A stretch of DNA of 64,000 bases from a bacterium (GTDB lineage: Bacteria > Gemmatimonadota > Gemmatimonadetes > Longimicrobiales > RSA9), in the NCBI GenBank assembly GCA_003242735.1, contig QGVH01000010.1, positions 38,483-102,482 on the forward strand, read 5' to 3'. Positions 59,312 to 64,000 of the stretch are shown piece after piece. The translations under genes and the position numbers were made by a program. The notes under the pieces were generated by a model, which made no database searches, was not told where the DNA came from, and worked only from the letters and a program-made list of their open reading frames with translations. How positions within the stretch are numbered: position 1 is the stretch's first letter; each line of letters starts with the position of its first letter.

Positions 59312-60936
59312 CACCCGAAGAATTCCAGAAGCTCCTCTCGGCGCCGGAAGGCACGAAATTGGAGTTCAAGGAGGCCAGCAGACGCTTCGGCTTCGAAGAA
59401 CTGCTGCGCTACTGTGTTGCCATGGCCAATGAGGGCGGGGGCAAGATCGTCCTCGGCGTCACTGACGGCCGGCCGAGACAGGTCGTCGGTACCGCCGCCT
59501 TCCCCGAGCCCGGGCGGACGGAGGCGAGCATCTATCAGGAGATCGGCCGGCAGGTACGGATCGAGGAATTCGACCACGAGAACGGGCGGGTCCTCATCAT
59601 CCACGTGCCGCCCCGGATGCCGGGAAGCGCATGGAGCTACAGGGGAGCGTATTGGAAGCGCGCAGGAGATGCTGTCGTCCCCATGACGGACGACGAACTG
59701 CGCCGCATCCACGCGGAGGTCGCTCCCGATTTTTCGGCCGAGTACGCGGACGGCGTCACCATGGCCTCTCTCGATCCGCGCGCGATTGCCGAGTTCCGGC
59801 GACGCTGGGCAAGGCGGAAAGGCGATCAGCGGATCGAGACGTGGAGCGATGAGGAGGTTCTCCGAAATGCGGAGCTGGTCATCGATGGACGTTTCACGAA
59901 CGCCGCGCTCCTCCTCTTCGGAACCCGCGATACGCTCACGCGACACATTCCTCAAGCCGAAATCGTCTTCGAGTACCGTTCTGGGGAAGCGGCCGGCCCG
60001 GCCCAGGACCGCGGTGAATTCCGGGAAGGCTTCCTGCTCTTTCACGATCTGCTCTGGGAGCTGATCGACCGGCGCAACGATCGGCAAAGCATCCAGGACG
60101 GCCTGTTTCGGACCGAGATCCCCACGTTTGACGAGGCAGTCATCCGGGAGGCGATCCTCAACGCGTTCTGTCACCGGGACTACCGCCTTCCGGGATCAGT
60201 CTTCGTGCGCCAGTTCTCCAGACGCCTCGAAGTAACGAGTCCCGGCGGCTTTCCGCCCGGGATCACCCCGGAGAACGTCCTAGACGAGCAGAACCCACGG
60301 AACCGTCGTTTGGCCGAGGCCCTCGGACGCTGTGGCCTTATCGAACGGTCCGGGCAAGGCATGAACCTGATGTTCGAGCGCTGCATCCGGCAGAGCAAAC
60401 CGCTGCCCGACCTGACCGGGACTACCGATCGCGAGGTGCGCCTCGTCTTGAACGGCAACATCACGGATCCTGCCTTCCTCCGGTTCATGGAGCGACTCGG
60501 AGAGGAGACGTTGGCGGGATTCAATACCCGAGATATGCTGTTACTGGACCTGCTCCACCGGACCGACTCCATCCCAGCAAAATACCGGGATCGCGCCCAG
60601 CGTCTGATCGAACTCGGAGTAATTGAGACCGTGGGCCGCGGGCGCGGGACACGCTATCTCCTCAGCCGACGGTTCTATACGGCTATGGGGAGGCCCGGCG
60701 TGTACACGCGGCGGCGAGGGTTGGACCGTGAAGAGCACAAGGCGCTGCTGCTCAAACACCTTCGGGGCGTAGGGAAGAGCGGCAGCCCGATCTCGGAACT
60801 CCAGCAGGTGCTCCCTTCGGTTTCCCGGTCGCACCTCAAGCGGCTACTGGACGAGATGCGTAGCGAGGGGGCTGTCACACTCAGGGGCGAACGCCGCTGG
60901 GCGCGCTGGGTCGCGGTCGACTCCTCGGCTCCATAG
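59308..60936 (+). CDS. AlbA_2 (Schlafen-like) ATP-binding protein
   Basis: 542 residues. The AlbA_2 domain is at the N-terminus (GTKLEFKEASRRFGFEELLRYCVAMANEGGGKIVLGV, residues 13-50), a GHKL-type ATPase region follows (EAVIREAILNAFCHRDYR near residue 280, GGFPPGITPENV, NRRLAEALGRCGLIERSGQGMNLMFE), and winged-helix segments close the C-terminus (ISELQQVLPSVSRSHLKRLLDEMRSEG). The ATG overlaps the helicase stop as ATGA, with GGGGAGG upstream, indicating translational coupling. Described as a putative transcriptional regulator; within a defence locus it may instead be an effector or regulator. Confidence 0.9.
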
Positions 60937-61213
60937 GCTCCGTGGTTATGAGCCAGATCTGAGCCATAGCGCTGATTCATAAGCGCGAAAACTCTCGAAT
61001 CACCGGGCTTTCTATGGAGCACCAATGCGATTACAGACCCGTAGCCCGTGATCCATAGAACGAGGCTCGCGGGCCGGTGGCCGGCGCTGCTCGCGGGGCC
61101 GCGCCGGGGCAATGTCTACGTACTGGCCGGGTCGTCGGGTCTCGGCAAACGCCGCTGAGCACCGGATGACGACCGACTCGAACGCGACGGCCTTGCTGCG
61201 CGCGGCCACACAA
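60937..61213. other. Intergenic region with TCCATAG/TCTATGG motifs
   Basis: About 280 bp between the AlbA_2 gene and the palindrome. The hexamers CTCCATAG, TCTATGGAG and TCCATAGA recur (60934, 61010, 61053), partly inverted. AT content is higher than in flanking genes. No gene seen. Confidence 0.4.
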
Positions 61214-61244
61214 GGTAATCTCAATTACCGTAATTGAGATTACC
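61214..61244. promoter_or_regulatory. Perfect 31-bp palindrome before the ATPase gene
   Basis: GGTAATCTCAATTA (61214-61227), centre CCG, and TAATTGAGATTACC (61231-61244) are exact reverse complements, 18 bp upstream of the ATPase start. The AT-rich sequence stands out in the GC-rich context. It can act as an operator or as a cruciform/hairpin in the leader. Confidence 0.9.
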
Positions 61245-61262
61245 CTACTCCAGAACCGCCCG

Positions 61263-62687
61263 ATGTTCGTAGGACGCCAGCGAGAGCTGGCTGTGCTGCA
61301 GCGTGAGCTGAACGGCGCGAAGCCGTCCCTGGTCGTGGTGTACGGCCGGAGGCGAGTGGGGAAGTCCACGCTCATCCTCCGCGCGCTCGAGGGGCGGGCG
61401 CACGTCTACTTCCAGGCGACGCGCGTCACGGATCCCGACAGCCAGGAGCTCTTCCGCCGGCAGATCGGCCGCGCGCTGGGCTCGGACCCGATCCTGGACG
61501 GGCTGGTCGGGTGGGAGGCGCTCCTCGGCTACCTCCAACGGCAGGCGGAGGCGAGGTACCCGGGACTCACTGTGGTGCTGGATGAGTTCCCGTACCTCTG
61601 CGAGGCGAATCGGGCGCTCCCTTCGATCGTGCAGAAAGTGTGGGATGGCGTTCGGGCTACGGGGAGTCCGCTGAACCTGATCCTCTGCGGCTCCTCGATC
61701 AGCTTCATGGAGGAGCTGCTCGCTGAACGCAATCCGCTCCACGGCCGCCAGTCCGCCGAGTTGGATGTCGCACCCCTGTCGTATCGTGAGGCGGCGGAGT
61801 TCTTCCCATCGTGGAGCCCGGAGGACCGGCTGCGCGCTTACGGCGTGTTCGGCGGGATGCCCTACTACCTCTCGCTGTGCGCGCCCGAGCGGACGCTCGC
61901 CGACAACATCCGGGATGTCATCCTGGTGGACGGCGCGCCCCTGAGCGAGGAGCCGGAGCACCTGCTCCATGCGGAGCTCCAGAACGTCGCCCGGTACGCG
62001 AGCATCCTGCGGGCCGTCGCGGATGGCTGCACGCAACGCTCCGAGATCCTGAACCGGGTGCTCTCGAAGGAGGAGGTCGGGACGAGCCTGACCCCGTACT
62101 TCCACAAGCTCGAGGCGCTGCGGCTCCTCCGCACCGAGGTCTCGCTCGACGTCCGGGACCCGGACCGCGCACGCAACGCCCGGTTCTACCTGAACGATCC
62201 GTTCCTGGCGTTCCATTACCGGTTCGTCCTGCCCCACGGCTCCGCGCTGGAGGCGGGGCACGCGCAGGAGGTCCTGGAGGAAGTGATCCTGCCGCGCCTC
62301 GACCATTACATGGGCGAGCGGTTCGAGGAGATTTGCCGCGACTGGGTCCGGCTGCACGGCCGGGAGCGGCTCCCCAGCTCGGCCCGCGAGGTGGGTCGTA
62401 TCTGGGGGTCGGATTTCGACATCGACGTCGCCGCCACGCTCCTGAACGGCGAGCAGGCGTTCGGCGAGTGCAAGTGGTGGGCGGATCCGGTGGGCCTGAA
62501 CAAACTCGAACGACTCGAGGAGAGCAGCGCCCGCACGAGGTACCGCAGGAGGGACGGTAGCCCGTACTATCTCCTCTTCGCCCGGAGCGGCTTCACACCG
62601 GAGCTGGAGGCCCGAGCCGGGGAGGACCCGCGGGTGATCCTCGTGACTCCCCGGCAGCTCCTGGGCGAGCAGACGAGAGCCTGCTGA
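61263..62687 (+). CDS. AAA family ATPase with DUF234/PD-(D/E)xK-like C-terminus
   Basis: 474 residues. Archaeal-type ATPase: MFVGRQRELAVLQREL, Walker A GRRRVGKST (Lys34), Walker B VVLDEFPYL, sensor LILCGSSISFMEELL, and a winged-helix segment (SEILNRVLSKEEVGTSLTPYFHKLEALRLLR). The C-terminal DUF234-like part has WGSDFDIDVAA (Asp384, Asp386) followed by FGECKWW (Glu402, Lys404), the pattern of a nuclease-fold active site. These ATPases are often solitary, mobile genes in archaea and thermophiles. ATG 61263; the perfect palindrome just upstream probably controls it. Confidence 0.9.
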   Translation: MFVGRQRELAVLQRELNGAKPSLVVVYGRRRVGKSTLILRALEGRAHVYFQATRVTDPDSQELFRRQIGRALGSDPILDGLVGWEALLGYLQRQAEARYPGLTVVLDEFPYLCEANRALPSIVQKVWDGVRATGSPLNLILCGSSISFMEELLAERNPLHGRQSAELDVAPLSYREAAEFFPSWSPEDRLRAYGVFGGMPYYLSLCAPERTLADNIRDVILVDGAPLSEEPEHLLHAELQNVARYASILRAVADGCTQRSEILNRVLSKEEVGTSLTPYFHKLEALRLLRTEVSLDVRDPDRARNARFYLNDPFLAFHYRFVLPHGSALEAGHAQEVLEEVILPRLDHYMGERFEEICRDWVRLHGRERLPSSAREVGRIWGSDFDIDVAATLLNGEQAFGECKWWADPVGLNKLERLEESSARTRYRRRDGSPYYLLFARSGFTPELEARAGEDPRVILVTPRQLLGEQTRAC

Positions 62688-62824
62688 CGAGGCCTGCGCG
62701 GGCTGGTGGCCGATCCGGATCGTGATCGCGCCCGGCGGCCTCCCCGGGCCGGCCTGAAGATGTTGACGACCTTCGACCGCGCGACGTTCCCATCGCAGGA
62801 GCGTCGCTCACGACACGACCGGGT

Positions 62825-64000
62825 ATGAAATACCGCAAGAAGCTCATCGAAGTCGCCCTCCCCCTCGACGCCATCAACGCCGCGTCGGCGCGGGAGAAGT
62901 CCATCCGCCACGGCCACCCGAGCACGCTCCACCTCTGGTGGGCGCGCCGCCCCCTCGCCGCGGCGCGGGCCGTGATCTTTGCCCAGATGGTGGACGACCC
63001 CTCCGAGTACGTGGACGAGCTCCTCGCCGATCCGGTGCTCCGGCACGCCGCGGAGGCCGAGTTGCGCGCCCGCTGGGAGGTCTGGAAGCGCCGGGTCGCG
63101 GCGTACGACGACGCGCAGCGTCGGGGCGACGACTCCGTCCCCGAGCCCGGCCCCGAGCCGACCCTGGAGGAGTGCGCGGCCGACCTCGAGCGTCAGCGGC
63201 TCTTCGCGCTGATCGAAGAGCTGGTCCAGTGGGAGAACACGACGAACGAAAAGGTGCTCGAGCGCGCCCGCGAGGAGATCCGAAAGAGCTGGCGGCGGAC
63301 CTGCAGGGACAACGCGGACCATCCCCGCGCGGCCGAGCTGTTCAACCCGGACAAGCTCCCTGCCTTCCACGATCCCTTCGCCGGCGGCGGCTCGCTCCCG
63401 CTCGAGGCCCAGCGCCTCGGTCTCGAGGCCTACGCCAGCGACCTGAACCCCGTCGCCGTGCTGATCAACAAGGCGATGATCGAGATCCCGCCGAAGTTTG
63501 CGGGGATGCCGCCGGTCAACCCCGAGGCGCGGAACGACCGCTCGCTCTTCAAGCGGGAGTGGAAAGGAGCCCAGGGCCTCGCCGAGGACGTGCGCTACTA
63601 CGGGAAGTGGATGCGCGACGAGGCGGAGAAGCGGATCGGGCACCTCTACCCGAAGATCAAGATCACCCCGGAGCTCGTCCGCGAGCGGCCGGACCTGAAG
63701 AAGTACGAAGGGCGGGAGCTCACCGTCATCGCCTGGCTCTGGGCGAGGACAGTCAAGAGCCCGAACCCCGCGTTCGCCCACGTCGACGTCCCCCTCGCCT
63801 CCACCTTCATGCTCTCCACCAAGAAGGGAAAGGAGGCTTACGTCGAGCCGGTCATCGAGGGCGATGGCTACCGCTTCACCGTCAAGGTGGGGAAGCCGAA
63901 GGATCCGAAGGCGGCGGAGAATGGCACCAAACTCGGCCGGGGCGCGAACTTCCGGTGCGTGATGTCGGGGACGCCGATTCCGCCCGATCACATATACGAC
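62825..64000 (+). CDS. DUF1156 adenine-specific DNA methyltransferase, 5' part only
   Basis: Open from ATG 62825 to the window end (392 codons, no stop). It begins with the DUF1156 signature ([59 protein letters not shown]), followed by the SAM-binding motif [35 protein letters not shown] (Asp183-Ser190). The region [17 protein letters not shown] is also typical; the catalytic NPPY/DPPY motif is expected beyond the window or near its end. Family members are N6-adenine or N4-cytosine methylases in defence loci together with SNF2 helicases and DUF499 ATPases. It lies 137 bp downstream of the ATPase gene. Confidence 0.93.
   Translation, partial: MKYRKKLIEVALPLDAINAASAREKSIRHGHPSTLHLWWARRPLAAARAVIFAQMVDDPSEYVDELLADPVLRHAAEAELRARWEVWKRRVAAYDDAQRRGDDSVPEPGPEPTLEECAADLERQRLFALIEELVQWENTTNEKVLERAREEIRKSWRRTCRDNADHPRAAELFNPDKLPAFHDPFAGGGSLPLEAQRLGLEAYASDLNPVAVLINKAMIEIPPKFAGMPPVNPEARNDRSLFKREWKGAQGLAEDVRYYGKWMRDEAEKRIGHLYPKIKITPELVRERPDLKKYEGRELTVIAWLWARTVKSPNPAFAHVDVPLASTFMLSTKKGKEAYVEPVIEGDGYRFTVKVGKPKDPKAAENGTKLGRGANFRCVMSGTPIPPDHIYD

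Overview
The window is one contiguous piece of a very GC-rich bacterial chromosome, about 70% GC by eye, with dense genes on both strands. SURF1, Lon, glutamine-dependent NAD synthetase, histidine-utilisation enzymes, many short lipoproteins, an ADOP-type 800-residue ABC permease, amidohydrolases and DUF4097/DUF481 envelope proteins together suggest an aerobic, heterotrophic, diderm bacterium of the Gemmatimonadota type. That placement is an inference from gene style; no rRNA or other marker gene is present, and I saw no tRNA.

Layout. 1-5 kb: an amidohydrolase gene split by a 476-bp element with terminal inverted repeats, two lipoproteins, a PhzF enzyme and a DUF4097 protein. 5-10 kb: HutF and HutU of histidine breakdown, separated by a Clp-N-domain protein and a YtrA-like GntR regulator. 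10-20 kb: a DUF1611 protein behind a striking promoter/terminator pair, Lon with an unusual linker, SDR oxidoreductase, SURF1, a GntR/FCD regulator and an Rrf2-VOC pair. 20-28 kb: a serine hydrolase, then a minus-strand signalling and envelope block (bactofilin-like, DUF481, PAS histidine kinase, macrodomain hydrolase, frameshifted GAF histidine kinase). 28-32.4 kb: a mosaic of repeats leading into a copper operon with a CsoR-type operator (49-residue membrane peptide, CopA, CsoR). 32.4-45.9 kb: a 61-bp-period repeat array, NadE, twin beta-propeller lipoproteins, a TPR protein, a lone IS630-type HTH protein, an autoregulated XRE operon with a decayed amidohydrolase, a CaCA antiporter, a beheaded TipA gene and an ARPP-1-like protein. 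46-53 kb: ABC permease, gamma-glutamyltransferase, Uma2 nuclease and small exported proteins.

53.3-64 kb looks like a defence island, all on the plus strand: an 805-residue protein of unknown function with a DUF2325-like C-terminus, an SNF2 helicase with DUF3883, an AlbA_2 (Schlafen-like) regulator translationally coupled to it, an AAA ATPase with a DUF234/nuclease-like tail behind a perfect 31-bp palindrome, and the start of a DUF1156 DNA methyltransferase that runs off the window. Helicase plus DUF1156 methylase is a known defence-associated pairing; the role of the 805-residue protein and of the palindrome-linked ATPase is open, and this is the best candidate for an undescribed system here.

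A second theme is gene decay and repeats. Four genes are visibly broken (insertion, internal deletion, deletion of an HTH domain, one-base frameshift), and several intergenic gaps hold small arrays with periods of 61-63, 44, 32, 26 or 19 bp.
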